From Taeniopygia guttata (taxonomy: Eukaryota > Chordata > Aves > Passeriformes > Estrildidae): a stretch of DNA of 64,000 nt. Of the stretch, positions 49,661 through 60,545 are shown in pieces. The notes under the pieces are model-generated. The model saw nothing but the letters and a program-made list of their open reading frames with translations, was not told the origin of the DNA and ran no database searches. Within the stretch, counting starts at the first letter, position 1; each line of letters starts with the position of its first letter. Location of the stretch: contig NC_133026.1 in the NCBI RefSeq assembly GCF_048771995.1, positions 13,480,001 to 13,544,000 of the forward strand. Direction: 5' to 3'. Both the position numbers and the translations under genes were made by a program.

Positions 49661-51639
49661 GCCCATCATTAATGTAACTTCAAGATACATGGTCCATCTG
49701 TACAGTAATCCTGGATATCCTGTGAATGTCAGATATCCCTTCCCTGCCAAGTACTAGAGAGGCTACCTTCACAGTCAACCCCTCATACCTTCAACATTGC
49801 CAAATGAAGAATGCAGGACACGGGCCTAACTGATTTCTGCCCCTGCTGCAGACTCTAAATACTCCAAGGAACTCTAGAAGTAAAGTTAAAAGCAATTCTG
49901 GAAAAGTCAAGGCAAATCCACACTGGATTCACCTAATAAAGGATCAAAGGACCTGCCACACTTGGGCACTGAGTAGCCTCTATGAGGAAAAGCTGGAGAC
50001 AGATGTTTTGGTCAATTCCAAAGCCACTGCCAAAACAGCAGTACTTGCCTTTAAGGAAAATAAGGTTAGGCTGACTCCAGACATTTGGTGCCACCATACG
50101 CTTCAAGGAAGCACAAAATAGTGACAGAGCTGCACACTTAAAATCCTCTAACACCAACTTTGCTAAATTGCCAGCATTTGCATGTTACTTAAAACAGCCT
50201 AGCAAACTCCCATAGGTCTCAATCTCTAGAGAACAACATTTAACACTGTTTGATTTCAAGAGCCCACAAGGACAACCCCCCAAATTGCTGAACTTGAATG
50301 GTCCCAGCTTGCAATAGCTATGCACTCCAGGCTCTGAAAATCTCACTGAAAATCTCCCTATGCTCTCTGACAGCAGTTCTCACATTGTAAATCCTGACAT
50401 ATGTCTAATTCAGGGCCAGCAGCAAGAGGTCAACAGACGGTATCTCAGACAAGGTCAGCAGACAGCCCTAATGATAGACAACATGACACGGTTAACAAAA
50501 AGTGAATCAAAGAGGAACCATCAAGATGCAGGATTACAGAAAAAAGAAAAGACAACTGAAAGTGTTTTTATCAAATCTGAGAAGGGATAAAGCACATTGA
50601 TCTTGCATTGTTACAGTTGTATTTAGTGTAGCTGGGCACAGAGCAGCAACACAGAAAGCAGCATGGCTTCTAGAAAACCTGCAAAATGAACATCTAATTT
50701 CTCTTTGAATACAATTGCAGATGTAAGTCTTCGAAGATGTAAGTTTGACTATCATCAACACTATCAAAATATCCCAATACAAGTTAACTTCTTAGTAAGT
50801 ACAGCTCTATATGTAGCAGCAAATGACCTGTGCATGTGAGACAACCCATGGAGCTCATCTCAAAACAGGTTGAGAAATTTTCCATCTCACACCTCTGCTC
50901 TTCCCTCAAAGGCATCAAGCTTTTGTACAGGTGTTCAGCACATTTTCAACAGCTTCTAAAGACAGCCACCAATGATTTTACTTCCTTACCTATTTATTCT
51001 GGTAGCTAGATCACAACAATATTGCCATGTCAATTAATAAACTGGCTAACAGCGACAGATGCAAGAAATGCAACTAGAAACTGATTCTACAGTAGGACAT
51101 TTTACTTAAAAAATAACCATTTAATGGACAAAAAGTGCATCTCATCTTCACTAGTTTCAAATTTACTCATTTTTGCTTTAGTAGAAAAAGTAATTTTACT
51201 TTCAGCAGCAAAAAAATTGCAGGAGAATACAGCAATATCTATGACCCAAGCTAAGAAAAAAATGCAAACACTATTTTTTCCTCTACAAATAATGTATAAT
51301 ACATCCTTCGTAGCATTGGAGGCCATCCCATCACACCATAGTGCTCCAGCCCACACATTCTTAATGTTTCCTCTCTCTCCCAGCAGCGGATACATTAAAA
51401 ATGCTTCAGAACAAAACAATCTCTGCTCTCTAAAGATTGTCATCCTATGAAGTACCTGGTCCATCCTTTTAAAACTAAATGGCAGGTATTTCTTTAAAAA
51501 GCCTATAGAGGAGGGGAAAATAAGTCAGCTACCCCCCAAGAAGAAGAAAAAAAGTGCCCATCTCCTGTGTATTATCTCTCAGCATTTTGCTACCTGGCCA
51601 AAGTCATAATTCAATTAAATATCAAGCACATTAAAAACC
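49661..51639 (-). other. CREM: CREM intron segment
   Basis: No exon or known repeat recognised. The plus and minus frames at 51,102-51,464 overlap and have no recognisable product. Confidence 0.5.
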
Positions 51640-51845
51640 ATTACATTCTATCTGGACATAAAAACTCCACGTGTTTGCTGGAAGGGCAGTCACCTGCTGG
51701 TACAGAATCCCAGAGAGGCTCTAGAGACTCCATCCTTGGGGATATTTACATTACAGGCAGAGAGACTTCTGGCTGACACTGCTTGCACAGGCAGGTCAGA
51801 CTAGATAATCTTAAAAGGTTCCTCCCAGGCTTGATGCTTCTATAA
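51640..51845 (+). mobile_element. CR1 LINE, 3'-terminal fragment
   Basis: The typical CR1 closing part can be read: GACTCCATCCTTGGGGATAT, then GGTCAGACTAGATAATCTTA and AGGTTCCTCCCAGGCTTGAT. It is diverged and 5'-truncated, plus orientation. Confidence 0.8.
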
Positions 51846-52140
51846 TTAATTCTTTGATAATGCACAGAAAACCACAATTTAAAACACAGTGTATTAAAAT
51901 GTTTTACTTCTGACTGACCAAAGCCAAGGCAGAACAAATATTTTGCTAAAAAAAAACCCACAAATAAAGCTGCCATCTCCTCACTCCCTTGGAGATACTT
52001 GAAAAGGAGCTCTCAGTTTCAGTGATCAGGCATTTTCGCTCTCAGTAAGAATCAAGTCATTCTTTTCTACTATTTCTGCATATTTGCAACAGAATTAGTA
52101 AAAGGGATGATTGGAAGCTAACATAAGATGTTTCAGTCAG

Positions 52141-52740
52141 TTATAGCGGTTGTCTTCTCTTGTGCACTCCTCGGCAGGCTGAAGAGGGAGATGGGATCTG
52201 TGCTCCTCTGTTATAGTCAAAATACACAGGCACAGCCATGAACTCCTCAGAAACACACAAATTTCCCATCTGGACCACCACAAAATCAGTCAGATGTCTC
52301 ATAGAGGGGTCTCCAGTGGGCTTTAACTCCTCAACACCCAGGCCCAACTCTCCATGACAAAGCGCCTCACCTTCCAAGCCAGCCAGGCAGGAACACAGGC
52401 TAAGAAAATCCTGCTCATCGTAAGCCAAAGGAGCGTCTCAAAGGGCCTGTCAGCAGTAAGTGCTCTGTGTGGCCAGTTCCACCCAACAAGTGCTGCGGCA
52501 GAGCAGCCCGAAGGCACTGCGGGCGGTGAGGGCTGCAGGCCCAGAGCCAGCGGCTGAGGCGATGGGCACAGGCCCGGAGCCCCGGACAGCGCAGCAGCGC
52601 CAGCCCCGCGTGCCCGGGAGAGGGACGGCGGCTCCTGCGCCAAGCAGCTGGACAGGACAGCTCCAGGACGGCTCTCTGAGCCATCCAGCCACAAACAGGG
52701 ACTCCGCTCCAGGCTGTAACACTCAGCCTTCAAACTGAGG
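52141..52740 (-). other. Unrecognised GC-rich block with open frames in CREM intron
   Basis: This 600-bp block is much richer in G+C than the surrounding intron, and its right half (about 52,480-52,710) is CpG-dense. On the minus strand an open frame ends with a stop at 52,143-52,141 and reads without stops from about 52,437. It includes the stretch DFVVVQMGNLCVSEEFMAVP, which looks protein-like, not random. I do not recognise a family, and the frame lacks a good ATG at its beginning. A second frame overlaps it (52,323-52,847). It could be a decayed retrocopy, an old mobile element, or an extra CpG-island promoter of CREM. The features do not decide. Confidence 0.4.
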
Positions 52741-54112
52741 TACACCTCTTGGTTCAGTGTTAATTGAAGGAGATTCATCAATACTTTAGAGTTACTCATT
52801 TCAACTGGAAGGCATGAGACCCATACCGCGTACAGCTTAACCTTCATACACAGAATTCAAGTATTAAATGCAGACAAACATAGAAAGTGTTATACATTGC
52901 ACAATATAGGAGTGCAAAAACTCTCCTACAGCATTAGTGACACCTTTGTCCCTGGATCAACACTAAAAAACCCAAGTGACAGAATTCACAGATATCTCCT
53001 GCAGAGGCTATTGCACAAGCCAATCGATTTTACACATCAATCATCATATGAAAATTTGAACAGAACCACTAAAAGAAGAAATGAAGGGATGACACCAACA
53101 GAGCAAACCAAATAAAATCCTTAAAGAAAAAAAACAAGCAATATTCCCAATGCTGCATGCATCAAAACCAACAAAAAAAGGTTGATAAATATTTTGCGGT
53201 CTACTTTTTGTCTGAAGATCTGACAAAAAGAGCAGCTGCCTTCAGTTTTAAAAATATATCTATAATGTAAATCAAGTATCTAACATAAATATGTGGCATC
53301 AAGTCTTAACAAATAACTTCAAACTTCTAATGATGAAAAAAGTCTGTAAGACATTTTTGAAAATCAGTTATTTTATTTAACAAAGGGCTTTTGAAAATCC
53401 TTTTAAGTGGTCCATACACTTTTCTGAACTTATAAATATTAGTACTGTCAGAAACACTATTTATCTCAAGTGCTGAATATTACAGTACATATTTTTAATG
53501 TTTGAGAATTGTTACTATATAATCTTTTATCCATTAACTACCAAACAATAATCCAGGTAGAGCAACTATAGAAAACGTGTAAAGTATGCTTTTAGAAGTC
53601 CAGACACTCTCATTGGATACACAGGGATGAAACAAAACAAGGACACATTAAAAGAGTAACTGCAATTAGATGAAATACATTCTGTACAAAAACTGGAACT
53701 AGGAAGAGAACTACAGATATTTTTATTCATGTTTTCATTTTTGTTATACAACACATCTTCAAGACACACAAATGGTTTAAATATGTTTGATCTTGTAGCC
53801 ACCTCAATTCTTTAAGACTGTAGCTCATCTTTTAAAAATCACCTTGTGAAAGTAAAATGAAAAAACCCCTTTGTTTACTGATCACTCTTGTCTGAAAGGG
53901 CTCCTAAAAATGTTACTTTTCAACAGACCTGATGTTATATTAGTCCTTTGTTAACTACTGAAGGCATAGTTTCCAGTAAATCTTTGCTATATTTTTCCTA
54001 TTTAATACCAAGATAAAACATGAGAATACCACAAAGATTTATAGTTTAAAAATCATAGCAGTTCTGAATATCACTTCATTGATTCTTCTCATCTTTCCAC
54101 ATTTCAGCTTAC
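52741..54112 (-). other. CREM: CREM intron segment downstream of exon B
   Basis: AT-rich, nothing recognised. Confidence 0.55.
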
Positions 54113-54230
54113 CTCAGATCCTGAGGAAATCTGATTCTGGCCTGGCTGATTCCGAAGGGGACCAGCACTTCTCTCTGTCAGAGAATCCGCTGCATTGTCA
54201 TCCTGTTCAACCATTTCCATGGTCATCAGT
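54113..54230 (-). CDS. CREM: CREM exon B (main translation start)
   Basis: The acceptor CTTTTAG precedes 54,230 and the donor TGAG|GTAAGC follows 54,113. The ATG at 54,226-54,224 opens 38 codons starting MTMEMVEQDD and ending QNQISSGSE, phase 0 into exon C. A second ATG two codons on has an ACC context, stronger than the first. MTME is the shared start of CREM and CREB1. The middle of this exon diverges from mammals, as is usual. The first four bases (A CTG) are non-coding with exon A but coding after the theta exon. CREM is a nuclear bZIP factor that relays PKA signals to CRE-containing genes. Confidence 0.95.
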
Positions 54231-54747
54231 CTAAAAGTAAGTACATACACATTTAAGTAACTCAGTACAGGAAGGTATATCAGGCAGCTAGGGAGAGTAA
54301 CTCCAAACTATTTTATATTTCAAGCAGACAGAAAATAAATATGTTTCTGTCAAAATGAAGTATTTTCTTCATTCCTCTGTACTAAAATATTCACTCATAT
54401 AACCAGGAGCTCTCAAACAAGTATTTTGGAAAGCTGTAGGGAGAGGCAGCTCTGGATATGGTTCTCAGGGGAGGGACAAGCAGAGTGCCAGGGTCCCATG
54501 CAGTGCTGCCCACAGAAGGTCCTTTCAGCCTCATGGGCTGCTACAGCCCTCTTACACTTCCAAGATGTTGGCATCTACACTTGAATTGTCTGTAAATTAC
54601 TCATGGCTCAAGAGCCACAACAATTCTTCTCACTTTACAGGTTTAAAGTAGGATAGATTGCATTGAAAACTAACAACTTGCTGATCCTCACTTCATAGCA
54701 AAAACTTCCAAATTTACTACATATCTGCTATATAAAAATGCAATTAC

Positions 54748-54788
54748 CTGACAGGTCCTTTTCGATATTTCTTGGCACACTTAGTCAT
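54748..54788 (-). CDS. CREM: CREM alternative first exon, theta type
   Basis: On the minus strand the ATG at 54,788 opens MTKCAKKYRKGPV plus two bases (AG) before the donor GTAATT at 54,747. Joined to exon B the codon is AG|A, then CTG ATG ACC, so the frame runs MTKCAKKYRKGPV-RL-MTME without a break. Human CREM has an alternative N-terminus starting MSKCARKKYIK fused to MTME at the same point, so this is its bird counterpart. It adds 15 residues and a basic N-terminus. The theta promoters of mammals are used in testis and other tissues. The 5' UTR runs to higher coordinates and its start is not fixed. The exon is too short to be seen as an open frame. Confidence 0.9.
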
Positions 54789-54799
54789 AATAGAAGGTG

Positions 54800-54920
54800 T
54801 GAGATTTAAAACAAGAGCTTGGATCTCTTCGGCTCCCTTTCTCTCCTACCAAACCCTGCACTGAAGGTGCAACATTGAACAGGTGATGTCAAACATTGCC
54901 ATGGCAACAGGTCAGTTTAC
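54800..54920 (-). promoter_or_regulatory. CREM: Putative theta promoter: CRE-like site and RFX X-box
   Basis: Upstream of the theta ATG on the minus strand lie TGATGTCA, a CRE-like site (54,884-54,891), and ATTGCCATGGCAAC (54,895-54,908), a near-perfect palindromic X-box of the type bound by RFX factors. They are three bases apart and about 95-120 bp from the ATG, a plausible proximal promoter position. RFX2 is a driver of post-meiotic male germ-cell genes in mammals. That the pair controls this exon is inference. Confidence 0.6.
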
Positions 54921-57900
54921 AAACAGAACAGAGACAGGATAGGGTCAGGCAGAGGCAGGCAGGATGCCCTGCAGGCACGATCCCACCTACACCCTACTGA
55001 CACAACCAATTGACAGCCTCAAAAGAAGACATGATATTAGTTGTGAGATTTAAGAGGCAGCAAATCTCAGTTCCCCAGGTTCAGGTTCTGTAACTAGGGG
55101 ATGACAAGCCTGAGGTCAAAGTTCAATTATTTCAACTGGCTGATAATTACTTTGGTTTCTTCTCAGGACTTGCACTGAGAGATGCAAGAGGCAGGCAGGC
55201 ACTGCTACCCACCTCACTCTGAGGCTCTGGAATTTAGTGCCTGTTATAAGTTAACTACATTAAAGAAATTAAATGTAACCAAACTCCTTTTGTGGCACTA
55301 TTTTACAGAACATTCCACAATCTTTGAAGAGAACACTTTTTATTAGTTTTTTAGAAATCAAATTTTTGCCCAAAATAAAGGCATGAAAATATGAAAACAT
55401 ACCCAGTAAAATGATGCAGAGAAGCATATTTGTCGCTCATATGCCTCAAATGGTACTCTACTGACCAGACTTAACAGTACTATAGCTATTAGTAACAAAG
55501 CTGCAAAACAATTCACCATTTTATGGGTTAACGTGAGTATTTCTGCTCAGAGAAGTTACATACCCTATGCCAGTATCAATTCAGATTAGAATTATATGGA
55601 GCTATTTTACACCTAAAATCTTTCTACATTTTCTCTTGCATGTTACCACTAATTACCTTTTTGTTTAGATACAATCTAATGAAATATCTACTGAAATTCA
55701 CCAAAGTCTAACAGCTCTGAGGAAAATGTTTTTACCAAGCTTTTCACCAAGCTTTTCATCTTAATTTGCTATAAGAAGATGTTACCTAATAAAACTGTGC
55801 TTGTTTTATATATGTGCAATATAATAACAATAATAAAGTAGGGGGAAAAAGTCTCAAATATGAAAGGTCTACGGGATTCTAGTAAGAATAAGCTTCAGAA
55901 CAGCTCACACACCAAGAATAAATAATGCCTAGGTACCGGCAACATATTCATTGTAATCTCTTCCTAACGATGGGATAGTCAGAATTAATTCACTTTATGA
56001 AGGCCCTGAACTATTTTTGTATCCAGAGCCATCTGTCACAGAAAACAAAACCAAAAAAACCCCACAAAACCAAAAAAAACCCCAAAACAAAAAATCCACC
56101 CAAAACCAAATAACAACAAAAACCAAGTACTTTTATTCCCACTGAATGCATTTCTACCCAGAAAGTGATATTTTTCATTGTGGAAAAAATTTAGTTCCTG
56201 ATTTTTAGCTTAATTTCTCACTGATTGCAGAACAGTATAAAAATGTATTTATTTCTACTACTTTATCAGGATTTTTCTCCCCAAGACTTTTCATCTGCAG
56301 TGCTGCATTAACTAAGTTAGCAAAAAGCTTCAAAAACAACATCAGTGCAGCAGAAAATCTAACAAAGTTATTCCTCGTACTTTGAGAAATGCAGTACAGA
56401 GAAAGGGGTATTTTTTGATTATTTATCTTTAATTAAAAAACAACAGCAAGACCTGTACATGTCAGTGAAGTGACAAACATAATTAAGATTTATGACATAC
56501 ATGGAAAACTCCAGAATTTATATAGATTTTCCATCTATAATTGTGTATATTCTGACTCCTAATACAAATGATTGCTTAATTGAGAACTTTAGCAGGGTGG
56601 AGTAAAGTCTGAAAATTTGACTGCCATAAAATGCAATCACTACTCTGAAACATAGCAAAATACTTTTCCTAGATAAGCTCAAACCTGCTTCTTTTTGACA
56701 ACCTCTGTGACCAAACAGTGACTTGACTTGAAACAACATCCAAATATAAAGATCCAATCACAGCCTTAAAAAAAAAAAACCCAAACAAACAAACAAAAAA
56801 AACAAACCAAAAAAAACCCCAAAAAAACAATGAAGTATATGAGTAATTCTAAAAGATACATGAGCTATCTTGGCATAAAACTTCAGTGAGAATGATGATT
56901 TAAGACAAACTAGCACACTAGTGTCACAATTCAGACATGATACAAGATAGGAATCTTTGACAGACACAGCCATGGGATCGCTGACCTGGCAGGAGCCGGT
57001 CAGCTGCAGTCATTTGAGCCCCCAGGGTCAGCGGTGGCACAGTCACACTGAGCTGTGTGGTTCACATGGGTTTGTACACAGCTCAAGACCAGGCCAAGGA
57101 ACTCCTGCATTTCAGATTAGCTTGTCATTGTCTTCAGAGATAACCTGAACTGTACAGGGTTTTTATTTCCTGTACTACATATCATGTCAACATGAATACA
57201 TCAAACTTTTAAATAAATACACAGAAAAATTACCGAGCAATACTATAATTATGCTGTTTCTAAAATGTCAGTAATACAGACTGTGGCATGAAACTGTTTC
57301 TAATCCAATTCACAAAACAGTTTCCACACATATCACACTCAATTAGTCTTCATTGTAAGCAGATATTAACATATTCATTACTATTAAGTTTCCAAGAAAG
57401 AAAACCAGAATTTTCGCAAAGCCTTTAAAATCCTTTATAAAAGTCTATCAGTAGCAGTACACATCACACTTAAAAGTTTACATAACCTTCCTTCTATTTT
57501 TAAAGGAAAACTAAGCAAATAGTTCAAAGTAAGTGGTCTTGGGTCCTGTTTAACATTATATTGTTTTTCTTAATTGTATGACTAATTATGTACAAGTTTT
57601 AGTCTTATACTCATTATTAATACATCTTACATTTTTAATCTTGGTTACTTACAAAGACTGAACAATAATTTAAAATACTAGTCTAGGTTTTTAAATTAAT
57701 AAATAAGTTATACCTCTGCACACACATAAAAAGGGTACAAAAATGGTTTTCCATAATGAAGCAAAGATATTTGCTTCTTCCTACAACATTGCAAAGAGAT
57801 CTTCAGGATCTGGCAGGAGGTTTAACTGTCACCAAACCAGCAACATTTCAATATACATAAGCACATGTTTACTGTAGTCACTGAGACTAATGGACAGCAG

Positions 57901-59139
57901 GGCAGTGATCAGTAGCAGATAAACACTGATTAAGATGATGCATACAGTGCACATCAAAAGCTTCTTCAACTGTGAGATGAACCACCCCTGACAGGAGAAA
58001 TCTGACAGATGGAATCAGCTACAGGAAAACTGATTCTTTTTCCTAGAAAATTTTAAGCAATTTACAGCTAAAGGTGTGAATTCTTTATATTTTTGCCCAT
58101 AGGTAAGAGATGAAGAATAGTATCCCTAGCAAGACATGTTCTTTTGCAATAAACAGCACAAGAAATCCTTTCACTCCTCCCTGTACTGCTGTTTGTTTTA
58201 CATCACTGCATATCAACATAATATTTAAGGTTTATTGGTGAAATTATACTGCAAAAGCACATTGCTACAGTATTTTGCATAACTGGAAGTGTGTGACTGT
58301 CTAAATAAATACCCACAGACATTTTTTAAAACAACTTTATTTCAACCATCCTTTATACATCAGGGACTGTTTACAAATGTGGTTTGATACATACGAAATC
58401 AATCGTAAGGGGCTAAAAAAATATGTTTCAGCCCTTGCTCCAAATCTCTTTGAAGGCCTTTATTCACAGGGGAGTTACCAGAAATCAAGAATGCGAATGT
58501 ACAAACACCTGTTTTGTATTTATTGCTGACCCCACAGTCAGTATGGAAACTCTCAGAATACACTCGTTTCAGAAGAGCATTGTGTTTTCTATCAACTCTA
58601 AAATAACTGTTTTACCATGCTGGTAGCATGAAGGACACCAGCTGATAAGGTGATCACAGAATTCAGTCAAGTAAAATGTGCAGCAGCACAACAGTGCACT
58701 TTCTGCAAACTGTTGGGTCTGAAAGTTTTCAGCATCACCAGAAGCTTCATCACTAAGGTTCCTGTGTCTCCTACAGTCTTATTTCCATATTTTCTTCCCC
58801 AAAAATCTTTAAACCCCAACATTACTCTGAGCACAGGCAATACTACTTGGCCACTCGGCGCCTGCCGCCTCAACCACGCTGCCAATGCAGCGCAGAGCCG
58901 GCTGTGAGCGGACACACGGCCCCTTCAGAGGGGCCCAACCTGGCTAAGCCAAAGGATCAGTCAAGCATCAGTCCCTGGAACCACTTAACAGCGCTGCACT
59001 CAGCACCAAAAATGATGCTATCACAGCAGTGGGGGATGCAGATAAAAGTTTCAAGCAGGACTTCGACCTCACGAAGCCCACTGTGATCCCTCCCGACTTG
59101 TTCTGACCCAGCTCTGAACGCTCTATGGGCAAGGTGATA
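54921..59139 (-). other. CREM: CREM first intron (exon A to theta exon)
   Basis: AT-rich intron with two C-interrupted A-rich tracts (56,040-56,125 and 56,767-56,831), which look like simple A/AC repeats. A GC-richer patch at 56,965-57,110 is not recognised. The GC content rises from about 58,850 into the promoter CpG island. No further exon recognised. Confidence 0.55.
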
Positions 59140-60270
59140 ACCGGGAGTAACGGACTAAGGCACAAAAGCCACCGGGCACCGCCGCTGCCCTCGGCCGGGG
59201 CAGCCCCGCACAGACCCCAGGACGGGCCGGTCGGGGCGCTCTGCCCGCAGCGGGCAGGCGCTGACCCCGCTCCGAGCCGCAACGCCGGGCGAGCCGAGCC
59301 GGCGTCCCGAGCAAGCGCTGGAGCCACCGCCTGCCGGAGCCCGGCGAGCGCCGCGGCTGCCGGGCGGACCGCAGCCCTTCCGTAATTCCCGGGACGCGCA
59401 GCCGCCCCGGGGCAGCCCCACAGCGCCGTGCGGGCTCCGCGCCGCCGTCCCTGAGCGCAGCGCGCCCCCGGCTGCCGGCGGGGACGAGCCCCCGCCGCCT
59501 CCCGCGCGCTCCCGTGGCGGGGCTGAGCCGAGCGCGGCACAGCGCCCCCCGCCTGCCCTGCCCGCCGTGCCGCCCGCTGCCCTCCGCGCTGCCCCGCTCC
59601 CGGCCCGCAGGGGGTCGGGCTGCGCGCACACGTGTCCCCGCCCCCTCCCGCACTCACCCGCCGCCCTGTACGTGCTGCCCCCGTCACAGGGGGTGGGGGG
59701 GATCGGGCCGGGCGGAGTCGCACGTCGGCCTCACGTCAGCGCTGATGCAGCCGCGCCGCCGCGGGGGCGCCGAGGAAATGGCGTCTGTGGGGCCTCCCAG
59801 CGCCAGCGGCCGCGGCGGGAGGCGGAGCCGCGCGCGGGCGGGCGGCGGGGCCGGGCGGCCGCGGGGCGCAACGGCCGCGGCGCTGACCAACCGCCGCCGC
59901 GGGGCCCCGCCGGCGCCGCCCATTGGCCGGGGCGGGACGCGCCGCGGTGCGGGCGGGGCGGCCCCGCGCTGCCGGGGGCGGGAGCGGCCGGTAACAGCCG
60001 GGGCGGCCGCGGGCCCGCCGCGCTCCCTGCGCCGCGCTCCGGCCTTGCGATAGCGGGGCGGTGCCCGCTGCTCCCCGCGCCGGCCGGGCCCGCCGATAAG
60101 GGCGGTTGTCTGGGCTCCATCGCAGGGCCCAGCCCCGGCCGTCCCCGCGCTGGCCTAGGGAAGGGAGGAGGCACAACCCCCGGTTGTTCCCTGGGCGGTG
60201 CCGGAGCCCTGACGGACACGGAAACCTGCCCAGAGGCCGCCCCGCCGAGATGCTCCCCGCCGGTTTTGTA
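59140..60270 (-). promoter_or_regulatory. CREM: CpG island: CREM main promoter (P1), possibly bidirectional
   Basis: A 1.1-kb block with very dense CpG. Going upstream on the CREM strand after the exon A donor one finds a CRE variant TCACGTCA (59,731-59,738), a YY1-like AAATGGCGTC (59,776-59,785), and a CCAAT box (ATTGG on plus, 59,922-59,926) directly next to a GC box GGGGCGGGA (59,930-59,938). An E-box CACGTG lies at 59,629-59,634 in the first intron. No TATA box is seen. The island also lies upstream of the unknown plus-strand gene at 63 kb, so it may drive both directions. Long GC-rich open frames on both strands are compositional. Confidence 0.8.
59658..59760 (-). other. CREM: CREM exon A, non-coding (5' end estimated)
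   Basis: A textbook donor, GGCGG|GTGAGTGCGG on the minus strand, follows 59,658 inside the CpG island. Since exon B begins with an acceptor and four non-coding bases before its ATG, a non-coding first exon ending at such a donor is expected. The 5' end given here is a guess; the transcription start could lie further up, towards the CCAAT box at 59,922. Confidence 0.5.
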
Positions 60271-60433
60271 ATTCGGCGTAGTAAAAACACGTTCCTTACA
60301 TCAGTCATTCATAGTATGACATAGTTATTTTACATTTATTCGGCTAAGTAAATCAGAAATTGTCAAGAGGCAAGAAGCGGGAGGGACGTGCATGTGTCCC
60401 CGCTCGCTGCCGCGGGATTACGCCCCAATAGCC

Positions 60434-60440
60434 TGAGTCA
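60434..60440. promoter_or_regulatory. AP-1 site TGAGTCA
   Basis: A consensus AP-1 heptamer just outside the CpG island, followed by TGCTG. It is a single short motif, so function is uncertain. Confidence 0.35.
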
Positions 60441-60508
60441 TGCTGGGTTTGTGCTGAGGGTGTGAGCACGTCCTTTGCCGGGAGCGCAGCGCCCGTCGGC
60501 TCAGGGAT

Positions 60509-60545
60509 ATTTATTGCATTTGAATAATGTTCAAATGCAATAAAT
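60509..60545. repeat. Perfect 16-bp inverted repeat (5-nt loop)
   Basis: ATTTATTGCATTTGAA (60,509-60,524) and its exact reverse complement (60,530-60,545) flank TAATG. Each arm holds ATTGCAT/ATGCAAT, a C/EBP- or octamer-like core. It sits about 240 bp beyond the CpG island. No known terminator or transposon structure fits. Confidence 0.9.

Noticed and set aside
59123-60308. Many overlapping open frames of 150-250 codons on both strands in the right CpG island
   Set aside because: All are compositionally biased GC-rich frames without recognisable domains; the region is better explained as the CREM promoter.
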